From Afipia sp. (GTDB taxonomy: Bacteria > Pseudomonadota > Alphaproteobacteria > Rhizobiales > Xanthobacteraceae): DNA of 64,000 bases. The first letter of the stretch is position 1. Each line of letters opens with the position of its first letter. The DNA lies in contig JAFKER010000005.1 in assembly GCA_017308595.1 (NCBI GenBank), positions 444,950-508,949 of the forward strand, in the 5' to 3' direction. The notes beneath the pieces were generated by a model. The model made no database searches. It worked only from the letters and a program-made list of their open reading frames with translations, and was not told the DNA's origin. Shown one piece after another: positions 39,747-49,880 of this stretch. The position numbers and the translations under genes were made by a program.

Positions 39747-40748
39747 ATGGCGACCTCCTGGTTTAACGATCTGTTGGGCGTCGAGCTTCCGCGCGACGGT
39801 GAAAGCTTCGTTGCTCATGGCCGCGAACTGACCATGGTTCGAGGAATTCCGAGGGCTCGGGAATTCGTGTCCGAAGCTCAGGGGCAGACACGGGAAGCCT
39901 TCGGATTCAAATGGGCAAAGCGCGATACGTTTGAAGGCAGGCTTGCCGACAACATGCGAAGCTGGCTCATCGAGAAGTACGGCGATGTGACCAGCGCCGA
40001 GTGGCTGTTTCAGTCCGGTGAGCATCCGATTGTTCTCGATGCGGGTTGCGGAGCCGCGCTTTCAGGGCTTGCCTTGTTCGAACCAGTGCTGGATCGCCTT
40101 CGTTATGTTGGCGTCGATGTTTCCGATGCGGTTGATGTCGCAAAGCAGCGCTTTCGTGAGCGCGGCTTGCCCGGCGAGTTCGTGCAAGCTGATTTGTTGC
40201 AGCTTCCGCTTGCGGAGCAGAGCGTCGATCTGATTTTCTCCGAAGGGGTGCTTCATCATACCGATAACACCCGCGCGGCGCTGGCGGCGGTCGTCAAGCA
40301 TCTGAAGGTTGGTGGACGCATTCTGTTTTATGTGTATCGCAAGAAGGGTCCGATCCGCGAATTCACCGACGATTACATCCGCGAGCGCTTGCAGGCGATG
40401 TCACCCCAAGATGGGTGGGATGCTGTGATGCCTTTGACCAGGCTGGGCAAGGTTCTCGGCGATCTGGGATTAACGGTCGAGGTGCCGGAAAATATCGAAC
40501 TGCTCGGTATTCCTGCGGGAAAGATTGATATTCAGCGCCTGTTCTACTGGCATGTCTTCAAGGCATTTCACCAGCCGCAAATGACGCTTGAGGAAATGAA
40601 CCATATCAATTTCGATTGGTATGCCCCTCGCAATGCTCATCGGCAAACTCCGGAGGATGTCCGCGATTGGTGCGCGAGCCTCGGCCTTGTGATTGAGCAT
40701 GAGCGTGTTGAAGAAGCCGGCATTACCGTTATCGCGAGACGTTCGTGA
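39747..40748 (+). CDS. SAM-dependent methyltransferase
   Basis: A 333-residue class I methyltransferase. Motif I is VLDAGCGAALSG (about residue 96 on), then YVGVDVSDAVDVAK and LIFSEGVLHHTDN. The long C-terminal part includes FYVYRKKGPIREFTDDYIR, seen in sugar methyltransferases of glycan clusters. The target is unknown. ATG 39747 follows the aminotransferase stop almost at once, so the genes are co-transcribed. Confidence 0.82.
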   Translation: MATSWFNDLLGVELPRDGESFVAHGRELTMVRGIPRAREFVSEAQGQTREAFGFKWAKRDTFEGRLADNMRSWLIEKYGDVTSAEWLFQSGEHPIVLDAGCGAALSGLALFEPVLDRLRYVGVDVSDAVDVAKQRFRERGLPGEFVQADLLQLPLAEQSVDLIFSEGVLHHTDNTRAALAAVVKHLKVGGRILFYVYRKKGPIREFTDDYIRERLQAMSPQDGWDAVMPLTRLGKVLGDLGLTVEVPENIELLGIPAGKIDIQRLFYWHVFKAFHQPQMTLEEMNHINFDWYAPRNAHRQTPEDVRDWCASLGLVIEHERVEEAGITVIARRS

Positions 40749-40799
40749 CTCTTTCGTATGGCGCTTCCATTCGTGATCTTTCGGTGATCGACGCATAAG

Positions 40800-42773
40800 A
40801 TGTGCGGGATCGCAGGTATTTTTCATCTTGACGGTGCGCCGGCTTCGCCGGTCGTCTTGCGTGCAATGACCGACGCGATCGCCCATCGTGGTCCTGACGG
40901 TGAGGGCGCATTCACGGACGGGCCTCTGGGGCTCGGTCACCGACGCTTGGCGATTATTGATCTCACTCCCGCAGGGCATCAGCCGATGGCATCAGCCGAT
41001 GGCGGGTTGGTGATCAGTTACAACGGCGAGATTTATAATTTTCTCGATCTTCGCGTTGATCTTGAAGCGCTCGGTCATCAGTTTCGATCGCGCTCGGACA
41101 CCGAGGTCGCGCTTGCCGCAATCCGTCAATGGGGCGAACGGGCGATCGAGAAATTCAACGGCATGTTCGCCTTTGCGTTGTGGGACCGCCGCCGCAAGCG
41201 GTTGCTTCTGGCGCGCGACCGGTTCGGCGTGAAGCCCCTATACGTCTGGACGAACGGTCGCACGGTGCTGTTTGCGTCGGAGATCAAGGCGTTTCTGGCG
41301 GCTCCCGAATTCCGCGCGACCATCGATCCCGACGGTCTTGTGGAATACATGACCTTTCAGAATTTCTTGACCGATCGGACGCTTTTCAAGGGCGTGAGCA
41401 TATTGCCCGCAGGCACGTTTCTTTCGATCGATGCGAGTGCGAAGCGGCTCCCGGAGCCACAACGCTATTGGGACTTCCGGTTCGAGGACGATGGCTCGGT
41501 TACGGACAGGGCGGCGGCGGAAGACAAAGTCGATTTTCTGTTTCAACAGGCTGTGGGCCGTCAGCTCGTCAGCGACGTCCCGGTTGGTTCATATCTCTCA
41601 GGCGGCATGGACTCCGGATCGATCACAGCGATCGCTGCGCGGCAAAGCCCGATGCTGCATACTTTCACCGTGGGCTTCGATCTCTCGTCCGCTTCGGGTC
41701 TTGAACTTGCGAGCGATGAGCGCCGTGCTGCCGAGCGCATGTCTTATCTTTTTGGAACAGAACACTACGAAATGGTTCTCAAGGCCGGCGATATGGAGCG
41801 CTGCATGCGCTCGCTCGTTTGGCATATTGAGGAGCCGCGTGTCGGCCAGTGTTATCCAAATTTTTACGCGGCCAAGCTTGCAAGCCGGTTCGGGAAGGTT
41901 GTTCTGTCCGGTGCAGGCGGAGACGAACTTTTTGCAGGCTATCCGTGGCGCTACTATCGAACGGCTGCTTCGACTAGCTTCGATGATTACGTGAACCGCT
42001 ATTATGGCTTCTGGCAACGCCTTCTTCCCGGAGAGGCTGTGCCGGACATTTTCGGGCCGCTCGGTCCAGCCGCTTCTCGTCTCGATACGCTCGAGATATT
42101 TCGGAGCGTTTTCGACAATCATGCCGCGGAATTGTCCAGTCCGGAGGACTACATCAATCACTCGCTTTATTTTGAAGCGAAAACCTTTCTGCACGGGCTT
42201 CTTGTAATCGAGGACAAGGTATCGATGGCGCATAGCCTCGAAGCCCGGGTTCCATTTCTTGATAATGATCTTGTCGATTTCGCGGGCCGTGTGCCGCTGG
42301 CGATGAAACTTGCCAATCTCGGCGAAGTCGTTCGTATCGACGAGAACACGCCCGGTTCCAAGACCGGCACGTACTTCGCTCGCACGAATGACGGAAAGCT
42401 CATTCTCCGATCCGCGATGAGCCGCCATATTCCGCCGAATACGACAGAGGCAATCAAGCAGGGATTTTCCGGCCCAGATGCAAGCTGGTTTCGCGGAGAA
42501 AGCATCGACTACGTTCGCCGGACTTTGATGCGGTCCGACGCGCGACTTTGGAACTATCTCGATCGCGACATCGTCCAGCAGCTTGTGATGGATCATGTCG
42601 AGGGCCGGCAAAATCGACGTTTGCTGGTCTGGTCCCTCCTGAATCTCGATACATGGCTGGATGTATTTGAAGGACGCTCGGGCGCCGCAGCGCTTCAAAC
42701 TGGTATGTCCGGGGTCCCCATTCGAGGCTCGCAGCACAATCAACATGCACTCAAACCGAACGAATTGAGATGA
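40800..42773 (+). CDS. Asparagine synthase-like amidotransferase 1
   Basis: A 657-residue AsnB-type enzyme with an N-terminal glutaminase (Cys2 in MCGIAGIF) and a C-terminal synthetase with the PPi loop LSGGMDSGSI. In surface-glycan clusters such enzymes (for example WbpS) are thought to make the amide of a uronic acid. In the PPi loop the consensus second Ser after Asp is Gly (MDSGS, not IDSSA), which may or may not affect activity. The gene overlaps the next one by 4 bases. The first of three such genes in 16 kb. Confidence 0.9.
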   Translation: MCGIAGIFHLDGAPASPVVLRAMTDAIAHRGPDGEGAFTDGPLGLGHRRLAIIDLTPAGHQPMASADGGLVISYNGEIYNFLDLRVDLEALGHQFRSRSDTEVALAAIRQWGERAIEKFNGMFAFALWDRRRKRLLLARDRFGVKPLYVWTNGRTVLFASEIKAFLAAPEFRATIDPDGLVEYMTFQNFLTDRTLFKGVSILPAGTFLSIDASAKRLPEPQRYWDFRFEDDGSVTDRAAAEDKVDFLFQQAVGRQLVSDVPVGSYLSGGMDSGSITAIAARQSPMLHTFTVGFDLSSASGLELASDERRAAERMSYLFGTEHYEMVLKAGDMERCMRSLVWHIEEPRVGQCYPNFYAAKLASRFGKVVLSGAGGDELFAGYPWRYYRTAASTSFDDYVNRYYGFWQRLLPGEAVPDIFGPLGPAASRLDTLEIFRSVFDNHAAELSSPEDYINHSLYFEAKTFLHGLLVIEDKVSMAHSLEARVPFLDNDLVDFAGRVPLAMKLANLGEVVRIDENTPGSKTGTYFARTNDGKLILRSAMSRHIPPNTTEAIKQGFSGPDASWFRGESIDYVRRTLMRSDARLWNYLDRDIVQQLVMDHVEGRQNRRLLVWSLLNLDTWLDVFEGRSGAAALQTGMSGVPIRGSQHNQHALKPNELR

Positions 42774-43732
42774 TCTCCAACGAAACAATCTTCATTACTG
42801 GTGGCGCCGGATTCATCGGAGCTACGCTCGCGGGCAAGCTGATCGACAGCAACAAGATCGTTGTTTTTGATAATTTTGCGCGAAATTCCCTCCAGACCAC
42901 AGGACTCATGGGTCATCCAAATCTGACGGTCGTGAATGGCGACATCAGGGACGGGCATGCGGTCACATCGGCGGTTCTGGCTGCTCAGCCGGACCGCATC
43001 GTGCACTGTGCGGCGATCGCCGGCATCGATACAGTGATCAAAAGCCCTACGACAACCCTTGATGTGAACATCGTGGGGACTGCCAATATATTTCAAGCCG
43101 CGCGCAATCTTGGCTCCCTAAAGCGGATACTGAGTTTTTCGACCAGCGAGATTTTTGGCAGTCAGGCCTTTCAGACGACCGAGTTGTCGTCTGCTGTTAT
43201 CGGTGCGGTTGGCGAAGCACGATGGACCTACGCGGTGTCGAAACTCGCGGGCGAGCATATGGCACTCGCGCACTTTCATGAGTTCAAGATGCCGGCCGTG
43301 GTTGTCCGCCCGTTCAATGTTTATGGGCCTGGCCAGGTGGGCGAAGGCGCACTTTCGACCTTCATCAAGCGTGCGATCCGTGGTGAGGAAATCGAGATTC
43401 ACGGACAGGGCAATCAAATCCGCGCATGGTGCTATGTCGAAGACATGGTGCGCGCGTTGATGCTCGCACTCGAGCATCCCGCAGCTATAGGGCAGACGTT
43501 CAATGTCGGTAATGCGAGAGCGGTTATCACGATTTACGGGCTTGCCAACACTGTGACTCGCGTTCTTGAGTCTACATCGAAGATAAAATTCGTACGGAAG
43601 GACTACGCCGATATTGAGTTGCGCATTCCGAACATCGACAAGGCGCGCGAGTTGCTCGGTTTTGAAGCGGAGACCGATCTCGACGAGGGCATCTTGCGGA
43701 CAGCGGACTATTTCCGGGGCTTGAACGTCTGA
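42770..43732 (+). CDS. NAD-dependent epimerase/dehydratase (extended SDR)
   Basis: A 320-residue extended SDR with TGGAGFIGATLAG, STSEIFG and the catalytic YAVSK. The RPFNVYGPGQ segment is usual in nucleotide-sugar epimerases. It overlaps the upstream amidotransferase by ATGA. Substrate unknown. With the SDR at 37535 it gives two candidates for the reductase or epimerase that would complete the WbpM product. Confidence 0.85.
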   Translation: MISNETIFITGGAGFIGATLAGKLIDSNKIVVFDNFARNSLQTTGLMGHPNLTVVNGDIRDGHAVTSAVLAAQPDRIVHCAAIAGIDTVIKSPTTTLDVNIVGTANIFQAARNLGSLKRILSFSTSEIFGSQAFQTTELSSAVIGAVGEARWTYAVSKLAGEHMALAHFHEFKMPAVVVRPFNVYGPGQVGEGALSTFIKRAIRGEEIEIHGQGNQIRAWCYVEDMVRALMLALEHPAAIGQTFNVGNARAVITIYGLANTVTRVLESTSKIKFVRKDYADIELRIPNIDKARELLGFEAETDLDEGILRTADYFRGLNV

Positions 43733-43752
43733 CCGGCAGGTGTGAGGTCGAT

Positions 43753-44355
43753 ATGTCAGAAGGACTTTCAGGAGAAGGGCGACCATCTGTCGAGAGGACA
43801 GATGAAATGCTGCAGCTTGTGCGGGAATTTCTTGGCGAGTTGTCCCGCCGCAAGAAAATTCAGTTCAATCGGCGGGTGTCCATTGGCGATCTTCTGACAG
43901 AACGTGGCGATAATGCCGCGATGTATGGATTCGGTGAAGGTACGACCATGTACGACAATGTGCTCGTGCTGGGTGATGTGAAGGTCGGACGCAATACCTG
44001 GATAGGTCCGGACTGTATTCTCGACGGATCTGGCGGCGGTCTGCAAATTGGGGATTATTGCTCCATATCGGCCGGTGTTCACATCTATTCCCACGACACG
44101 GTTCATTGGTCCCTTTCGGGTGGCAAGCTTCCAGTGCGTAAGAACCCGGTCACTATCGGCGAGAGGGTCTATATCGGCCCTCACAGCATTGTGGTTTCAG
44201 GGGTGACTGTCGGTCGTAAGTCAGTCATTGGCGCCAACAGTTTCGTCAATCGGGATGTTCCAGAAGGTACTTTCGTTGCGGGCTCTCCTGCGATTGTTGT
44301 CGGTCGCGTGGAAGGAGAGAATGAAGATGTAAGAATGGTTCCTGTGACCAGATGA
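43753..44355 (+). CDS. Acyltransferase, left-handed beta-helix family
   Basis: A 200-residue hexapeptide-repeat transferase of the WbbJ/LacA-like group. Repeats run from about residue 60 to 180, with the loop His in HIYSHDTVHWS. Members O- or N-acetylate sugars from acetyl-CoA. It probably acetylates a sugar of the same polysaccharide. It overlaps the next glycosyltransferase by 4 bases. Confidence 0.82.
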   Translation: MSEGLSGEGRPSVERTDEMLQLVREFLGELSRRKKIQFNRRVSIGDLLTERGDNAAMYGFGEGTTMYDNVLVLGDVKVGRNTWIGPDCILDGSGGGLQIGDYCSISAGVHIYSHDTVHWSLSGGKLPVRKNPVTIGERVYIGPHSIVVSGVTVGRKSVIGANSFVNRDVPEGTFVAGSPAIVVGRVEGENEDVRMVPVTR

Positions 44356-45626
44356 CCATTGCAGTTCGCAGCGATTCTTCTGGTTCACCGTCGGCGCGTT
44401 CCGCAACGAAGCCGCGCCGCATGTTGATGATCGGCTACAACACGGTCGATGAGGCTGTCGCTAAGGGTATTATCCGCCGTGATGATGAGGCCTCGCTCGA
44501 ACTCTACTATAATTTTGGCCAGATGTTCGATGAGGTGCTCTACATCGTGCCCTTCGGCCGTGCCGACCTAAACCAGCGGCTCACCGATACCATTGAGTAT
44601 CGAGAGGTTCAGTTTACTCGGACGCATCGAGGCGCACGGCTCGCGTTGGCTGGTTTGACTCATGTTCCGAAGACCGTGAGATTTATCAACGAGGTTGTCC
44701 GACAGTTTCAGCCAGACGTTGTGCAGGTTTGTGGACCGCATATTCCAGCTGCCTTGACGCTGCTGTCAAAGGAAGCGTGGCGATTGCCTTCTGTCTGCTT
44801 CATCGAAGCATTCTGGGAAACCATTCTTCCGCAACAGCAAAACCTGCCAAGTTTGATAAGGAAGGTTCTGCCCAACTGGTATCGCTTGGTCGTCTATCGC
44901 CGCTTTGATCGCTATACCGGCGCGCCGTCGCTCTCGCCCGATTTCTATTCAAGGCTGGGAATGGACAGGTCGAAGATCTCGTGTTGGATTCAGCCGCTCG
45001 ATTTGCGTCAGCTTGTAAATGCGTCTGTTACGGATGCTCCGCCGGAGGTTCTCTCTGCTCCGCAGCCGCGTGTCGTTGTTGTGGGACGGTTACATCCCGA
45101 AAAACTCGCGGGGGATGCGCTCGAAATATTCGCTCGTGCTGTTTCTCCCGGACATGCCGGAACGCTTATTTTTATTGGCGATGGGACGGAGCGGGCTGCC
45201 ATCGAAGCGCGCGCCCGGGAACTGGGCCTTGAAAAGCGCATTGTCGTCACGGGACTTCTGCCGCATTCGGGTGCGCTTGCCGCGATGAAGGCGTGCGATT
45301 ATTCGATTGCGCCGATGCAAGGTTCCGCCCTTCTCGAATCGTTGGGGGCAGGGCTTGCAACGGTTGCGTACGATCATGAAACCCATAGGGCTTTGATCGA
45401 CAATGGACGAACGGGCGTTCTCGTCCCGCATCGTGATATAGCTGCTGCTGCTGCTGTTCTGGAAAGGTGGCTTGCAAGCCCGAGTGCCGCGAAGTCGATT
45501 GGACAGGCCGCGCAGCACCAGGTGTTTGATCGTTTCAGTGTCCCCAATGTGAAAGAAATTCTCCGTGCGGCTTTTGACGAGGCGTTTGAAGGGCGCCGTG
45601 TATCAAAGATCAAGCGTGCGGTTTAA
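44352..45626 (+). CDS. Glycosyltransferase, GT4 family
   Basis: A 424-residue GT-B-fold enzyme. The N-terminal domain includes QFQPDVVQVCGPHIPAALTL, and the C-terminal domain has VVVGRLHPEKLAGDALEIFARA, then GTERAAIEARARELG and DYSIAPMQGSALLESLGAGLA with the E-x7-E acid region. It would add one sugar of the repeat unit at the cytoplasmic face. Confidence 0.85.
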   Translation: MTIAVRSDSSGSPSARSATKPRRMLMIGYNTVDEAVAKGIIRRDDEASLELYYNFGQMFDEVLYIVPFGRADLNQRLTDTIEYREVQFTRTHRGARLALAGLTHVPKTVRFINEVVRQFQPDVVQVCGPHIPAALTLLSKEAWRLPSVCFIEAFWETILPQQQNLPSLIRKVLPNWYRLVVYRRFDRYTGAPSLSPDFYSRLGMDRSKISCWIQPLDLRQLVNASVTDAPPEVLSAPQPRVVVVGRLHPEKLAGDALEIFARAVSPGHAGTLIFIGDGTERAAIEARARELGLEKRIVVTGLLPHSGALAAMKACDYSIAPMQGSALLESLGAGLATVAYDHETHRALIDNGRTGVLVPHRDIAAAAAVLERWLASPSAAKSIGQAAQHQVFDRFSVPNVKEILRAAFDEAFEGRRVSKIKRAV

Positions 45627-45667
45627 ACGATAATGTTCAGTGTGAGATTCTCACCGAGGAAAATCCC

Positions 45668-46891
45668 ATGATGCGATCTTTGTATCGGTTGTATCACACG
45701 ATACCAACCCACAGACGGGTGGCGTTCGTTGCGCGTTTGAATGAGATGGCCGAGAATTCGCGGCTGATATCCCTTTTCTGGCGCAAGACTGTTCTGCGAT
45801 ATCACTATCTGCACGGTCACAAGCAAGGTCTCACGATCGAGATCACTGACAAGTGCAATCTGAAATGTACATATTGCCCCAAAAGCCTGGATATCGGGGT
45901 CAAGGGCTCGCACATGGATTGGGCGACATTCGAGCGGGCATTTTCCGGAAAACTTGAAGAAGGCTCGCTTGATGCCGTCAATCTCGTCGGCTTTGGCGAG
46001 CCGTTTTTGTATCCGCATCTTGAGCGAGCCGTCCGTCACATCAAGGCGCATGACCCAAAGATACAGATACGGCTTACGTCCAATGGAATTCTGATCGGCC
46101 GGCGCTGGGGCGAGATTCTGGCCGATGCGGGACTCGATCAAATTACGATATCGGTAAACGCGACCTCTGCCGCGCAATATCGTCGCATCAATGCAGCCGA
46201 TGAGTACGATAAGGTTGTGCGAAACACGATTGAGTTTCTGGATGCCGTCAATCAATCCGCAAAGCCGATGACAGTGTTCATCCAAGTCATGAGTGTCCTG
46301 AATGACGATGAGCAGGTCGAGCAATTCAGGGCGTTCTGGAAGCCCCATCTCGGACGCGTTGGCACGATTCAGGTTCAGCCTTTTGTAAATTGGGCGGGCC
46401 AGATCGATACGGGAGCCATTCTGGAGGGCGAGGAGCGGGCGAGGGAGGCCTCGCGACGGGCCGCTGTCGTTGCTGACGTTTTGCCGGCTACGTCTTCCGC
46501 CAAGGTGGCGAATTCAACCTTGATGCGCGAGTTGAAATCGCGAAAGAAAGAGGTCGACTCACCATTTCATAACGATACGCGCAAGATTCAGCAGCAGCCG
46601 TATCCATGTTATCATTTGCACAAGACACGCATTGTTTCACGGGAAGGCAATGCGCTCGCCTGCTGCATGGTCTATCCGGAGGAACAAGGTGATCTCCAGC
46701 TTGGGAGCTTGAAAGATCATTCGTTCGTCGAACTCTATCAGCACGGAAAGATCGAAGAGTTGCGTGCGATGGATCTTGAAGGTCGCCTGGGTGAAGTGAA
46801 GCCTTGCGATACGTGCGATGCGTGGAAGACGGTTCCAAACATCTGGTGGAGGAATCCGCTTTTCGGCTTGATTGGACCTAAGTGGTTCTAG
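45668..46891 (+). CDS. Radical SAM / SPASM protein
   Basis: A 407-residue radical SAM enzyme. The iron-sulphur motif is CNLKCTYC (about residues 66-73). The C-terminal SPASM-like region has PCYHLHKTRIVSREGNALACCMV and CDTCDAW, providing further cysteines for an extra cluster. Radical SAM/SPASM proteins modify peptides or sugars by radical chemistry. Its place inside a glycan operon suggests a sugar dehydrogenation, epimerisation or aminosugar reaction, but the substrate is unknown. Confidence 0.85.
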   Translation: MMRSLYRLYHTIPTHRRVAFVARLNEMAENSRLISLFWRKTVLRYHYLHGHKQGLTIEITDKCNLKCTYCPKSLDIGVKGSHMDWATFERAFSGKLEEGSLDAVNLVGFGEPFLYPHLERAVRHIKAHDPKIQIRLTSNGILIGRRWGEILADAGLDQITISVNATSAAQYRRINAADEYDKVVRNTIEFLDAVNQSAKPMTVFIQVMSVLNDDEQVEQFRAFWKPHLGRVGTIQVQPFVNWAGQIDTGAILEGEERAREASRRAAVVADVLPATSSAKVANSTLMRELKSRKKEVDSPFHNDTRKIQQQPYPCYHLHKTRIVSREGNALACCMVYPEEQGDLQLGSLKDHSFVELYQHGKIEELRAMDLEGRLGEVKPCDTCDAWKTVPNIWWRNPLFGLIGPKWF

Positions 46892-46923
46892 GCCGCTCTT
46901 CGGCTGTTCCATTTCAATCGATT

Positions 46924-48123
46924 ATGAGAATTCTCTACATAGACATTGATGCGCGCTTTCTGGTTCCGACGCGCAATCTCGTCCCCGCCATGCTCGCGCA
47001 GGCAGCAGACGTTCACTTTTTTGGGCCGGGCTATGTGTCCTCTGCGCAATTAGCGAAGGGGTTGGACGCATTTATCGACGATAACGGGCCGTTTGACGCT
47101 GCGATAACAAACACGCACATCTTGTTTTCGGACATCTATGGCGAACCGATGCAGCCAGAAGTGTGGAACTCGGCTTATGAGTTCTCCTTTCCCGGGAGCG
47201 ATTTGCTGCTATTGGCGGGAATCGCCCGTGCGTTCGAGCGTCTTTCAATCCCGCGCATCGGTTTGTTTCTGGAGTCTGACTTCTTTTACTGGACAGAAAG
47301 AGATATCGACGCGATTCGGCGGCGGACAGATTATGTCATGGGCTTCGGGCCGGCCTTCAGCCCGCTCCGAAAGGACATGCCTTCGCTGGCTGGCGAAAAG
47401 TTCGCCGGACATGTCACTGACAGTTGGGCTTCTTACGTGAGGGACAACTTCCAACGGGTTGCTTCGGTTTTGCATTTTATCGCTGCGGGCGAGGCTTGCT
47501 TTACCAGCCTGTCACACCGGCCGCATCCCTGGTCGGTGGTCGGTATTCAATATGCAGCGCGCCGGATTGCGGGCGAGCGTCTGCGCCAGGCGAACCTTGA
47601 TCCCGTTGCGGAAAGTCCGCTGCGGCGCGCCATGGGCCTTGCAAAACGGCTGCGTCTGATCCGGAAGGAGCCGAAGCTGGCCCAGAGATGGCTTAATCTC
47701 GACTTCAATCTGCGCCTGCAGCAGTCTCGCTATGCTTACACATGCGGTTCGGGCATCGACATGCCGATCCGTAAGTTCTTTGAAATCCCGTCTGCTGGCG
47801 CGGTTCTGGTCGGTAAGCCGTTTTCCGGATTTGCGGCGGCGGGTTTCAAGCATGGCGAGAACTGTGTTGTCTGCGAGCCGGAAGACGTGATGGAGGCGCA
47901 TCGCTGGCTTGAGTCCGATCCTGACCGCGCCCAGCGCATCGCCGATGCGGGCCGGACTCTTGTGTTGCGGCAACATTCCGTGACGGCGCGTGCGCGGCAG
48001 TTTGCTGAAACATTCGCCGCTATCGCCGATGGCAGCTTCGCGGGCGGTGAGTGGATTGATGGAGAATATGTCGTGCACCGCAAGAGCGCTTCTGCTCATT
48101 CTTTTCAAGGGCAGACATCCTAG
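46924..48123 (+). CDS. Glycosyltransferase-like protein (CgeB/GT1-like C-terminus)
   Basis: A 399-residue protein. The N-terminus MRILYIDIDARF resembles GT-B enzymes. The C-terminal part has CGSGIDMPIRKFFEIPSAG and VLVGKPFSGFAAAGF, as seen in CgeB-like glycosyltransferases, ending with a helix-rich tail. ATG 46924 is chosen because the longer frame from 46882 overlaps the radical SAM gene. Donor and acceptor are unknown. Confidence 0.7.
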   Translation: MRILYIDIDARFLVPTRNLVPAMLAQAADVHFFGPGYVSSAQLAKGLDAFIDDNGPFDAAITNTHILFSDIYGEPMQPEVWNSAYEFSFPGSDLLLLAGIARAFERLSIPRIGLFLESDFFYWTERDIDAIRRRTDYVMGFGPAFSPLRKDMPSLAGEKFAGHVTDSWASYVRDNFQRVASVLHFIAAGEACFTSLSHRPHPWSVVGIQYAARRIAGERLRQANLDPVAESPLRRAMGLAKRLRLIRKEPKLAQRWLNLDFNLRLQQSRYAYTCGSGIDMPIRKFFEIPSAGAVLVGKPFSGFAAAGFKHGENCVVCEPEDVMEAHRWLESDPDRAQRIADAGRTLVLRQHSVTARARQFAETFAAIADGSFAGGEWIDGEYVVHRKSASAHSFQGQTS

Positions 48124-48125
48124 AC

Positions 48126-49880
48126 ATGGGATCGTTTCGCGCCCTGATACGTGACGCCTATGCCGTCGCCGGATGGCGATTGCCGCTCCTGGTCGTTGTG
48201 ACCTTTGCTAGCGCATTGCTGGAAGGCGCGACGATTGCAGCGTTGCTGCCGCTGTTGACCAAATCCGCGGGGGAGCAGGGCGGCGCAAGTGACGCGGTCA
48301 GCCGTTTTCTCGAGGGCTTACTTGCTTTTCTGGGGTTACCGTCGACAACTGGTGGCGTTGCTGTCCTGATCGGTGTTCTTATTCTCTTCAGCGCCGTTGT
48401 TTTTCTCTATCAGGCTTATCTCTCCTCGCGTCTCCAGACCGATTATGTCGCGTCGTGGCAACATCGTCTATTTTCGGCATTTTTCACCGCGGACTACAGT
48501 TTTTTTCGCTCACGACGGGCGGGTGACCTGATCGCATCTGCAGTAACCGAGCCGCAGCGGCTCGGCGGCGCCTTCTACCAGGCCAACCTGATCGTCACCT
48601 CGATACTCTATATTGTCGTGCAGGTGGTGATCGCACTCTTGATTGCGCCTGTGGTGGTTGCCCTGCTGGTGGGCGTTGGTTGCTTGCTCTTCGTTGTAAC
48701 CCGAGGACTGGTGCGCCGTGCGCTCGCTCATGGACGCGAGATGACCGCGGTTAACGCGGATTTCCAGGCCGATGCGGGCGAGCTTATGGCTGGCGCCAAG
48801 TTTGTCAAAGCGACCTCGACTGAGGTTCGGGCCGTTAGCAGGCTGGGGGCGGCGATCGAAAGGTTGCGGCAACTGACCTTTGCCAACAGTTTCGATGTTC
48901 AGATTGTTCGCGCCGTTTTTGAGTACGCCAGCGGGCTGCTCGTCGTGGCTCTGTTGGCGTCTGGGCCGGCGCTATTCGCCATCGACGTCGGGACGATTCT
49001 GGTCATCGTTGCGATGTTCGTGCGGCTGTTTCCGAAGGTGACCGGCCTGCGGCAGTGCCTCCAATCTATCGGCCTTGCTCTCCCGGCATTCGACGCCGTT
49101 GTCGAGAAGCTGGCCGAGGCCGGCGCTGCACGCGAGCCCGGCGGATTGGTTGCGCCAACGGGATGGCAAGACCATGGCGCCGCTTCAATTGCGCTGGCTC
49201 ACGTGTCTGTCGAACTAAATGCGCGGGCGATCCTGTCGGACGTATCCTTGCAGATTCCGGCGGGTGCTTTTGTTGTCATCACCGGGCCTACCGGCGCGGG
49301 CAAGACGACATTGCTCGACTGCATTCTTGGCCTGCGACGGCCAACGCAGGGAAGCGTGACGGTCGACGGTCATTCGTTGAACGATCTGCCCGCCTCGGTG
49401 TGGCGTAAGGGGATTGGTTATCTCGGCCAGGATCCGGTCCTGTTCAACGCAAGCATCGCGGACAATCTTCGCTGGATTATGCCCAAGACGGCAGATAGTG
49501 AATTGCACGCCGCGCTCGGTAGGGCGTCCGCCGGTTTCGTCTACAGGCTACCCGCTGGAATCGAGACCGTGGTCGGCGATCACGGCAGCCGTCTCTCCGG
49601 TGGCGAGCGGCAACGGCTTGCCCTCGCGCGCGCATTGCTCGGAAATCCGCGCCTGCTCGTGCTAGACGAGGCGACCAGCGCACTCGACGCCGCGACGGAG
49701 GAGTCCGTTGTTTCATCGATCCGCTCTCTGAAGGGTGAGATCACTATTATTGCCATCACACACCGCCCCGCGCTGGTCGATGCCGCCGACTTTGTTCTGG
49801 AAATGCAAGACGGACGCGTGGTGTCATTCGCTCGCGCCGCCGCGCCTGCTGCTATCTCGCAAGGGGCACGGATACTGTGA
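48126..49880 (+). CDS. ABC transporter, fused permease/ATPase (PglK/MsbA-like flippase)
   Basis: A 584-residue half-transporter. Five to six membrane segments occupy about residues 18-320, and the ATPase has Walker A GPTGAGKTT (about 388), signature LSGGERQRLALARALL and Walker B LLVLDEATSALD. No Wzx-type flippase is visible in the operon, so this protein, like PglK, is the best candidate to flip the undecaprenyl-linked glycan. It lies in the middle of the operon and overlaps the acyltransferase start. Confidence 0.88.
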   Translation: MGSFRALIRDAYAVAGWRLPLLVVVTFASALLEGATIAALLPLLTKSAGEQGGASDAVSRFLEGLLAFLGLPSTTGGVAVLIGVLILFSAVVFLYQAYLSSRLQTDYVASWQHRLFSAFFTADYSFFRSRRAGDLIASAVTEPQRLGGAFYQANLIVTSILYIVVQVVIALLIAPVVVALLVGVGCLLFVVTRGLVRRALAHGREMTAVNADFQADAGELMAGAKFVKATSTEVRAVSRLGAAIERLRQLTFANSFDVQIVRAVFEYASGLLVVALLASGPALFAIDVGTILVIVAMFVRLFPKVTGLRQCLQSIGLALPAFDAVVEKLAEAGAAREPGGLVAPTGWQDHGAASIALAHVSVELNARAILSDVSLQIPAGAFVVITGPTGAGKTTLLDCILGLRRPTQGSVTVDGHSLNDLPASVWRKGIGYLGQDPVLFNASIADNLRWIMPKTADSELHAALGRASAGFVYRLPAGIETVVGDHGSRLSGGERQRLALARALLGNPRLLVLDEATSALDAATEESVVSSIRSLKGEITIIAITHRPALVDAADFVLEMQDGRVVSFARAAAPAAISQGARIL

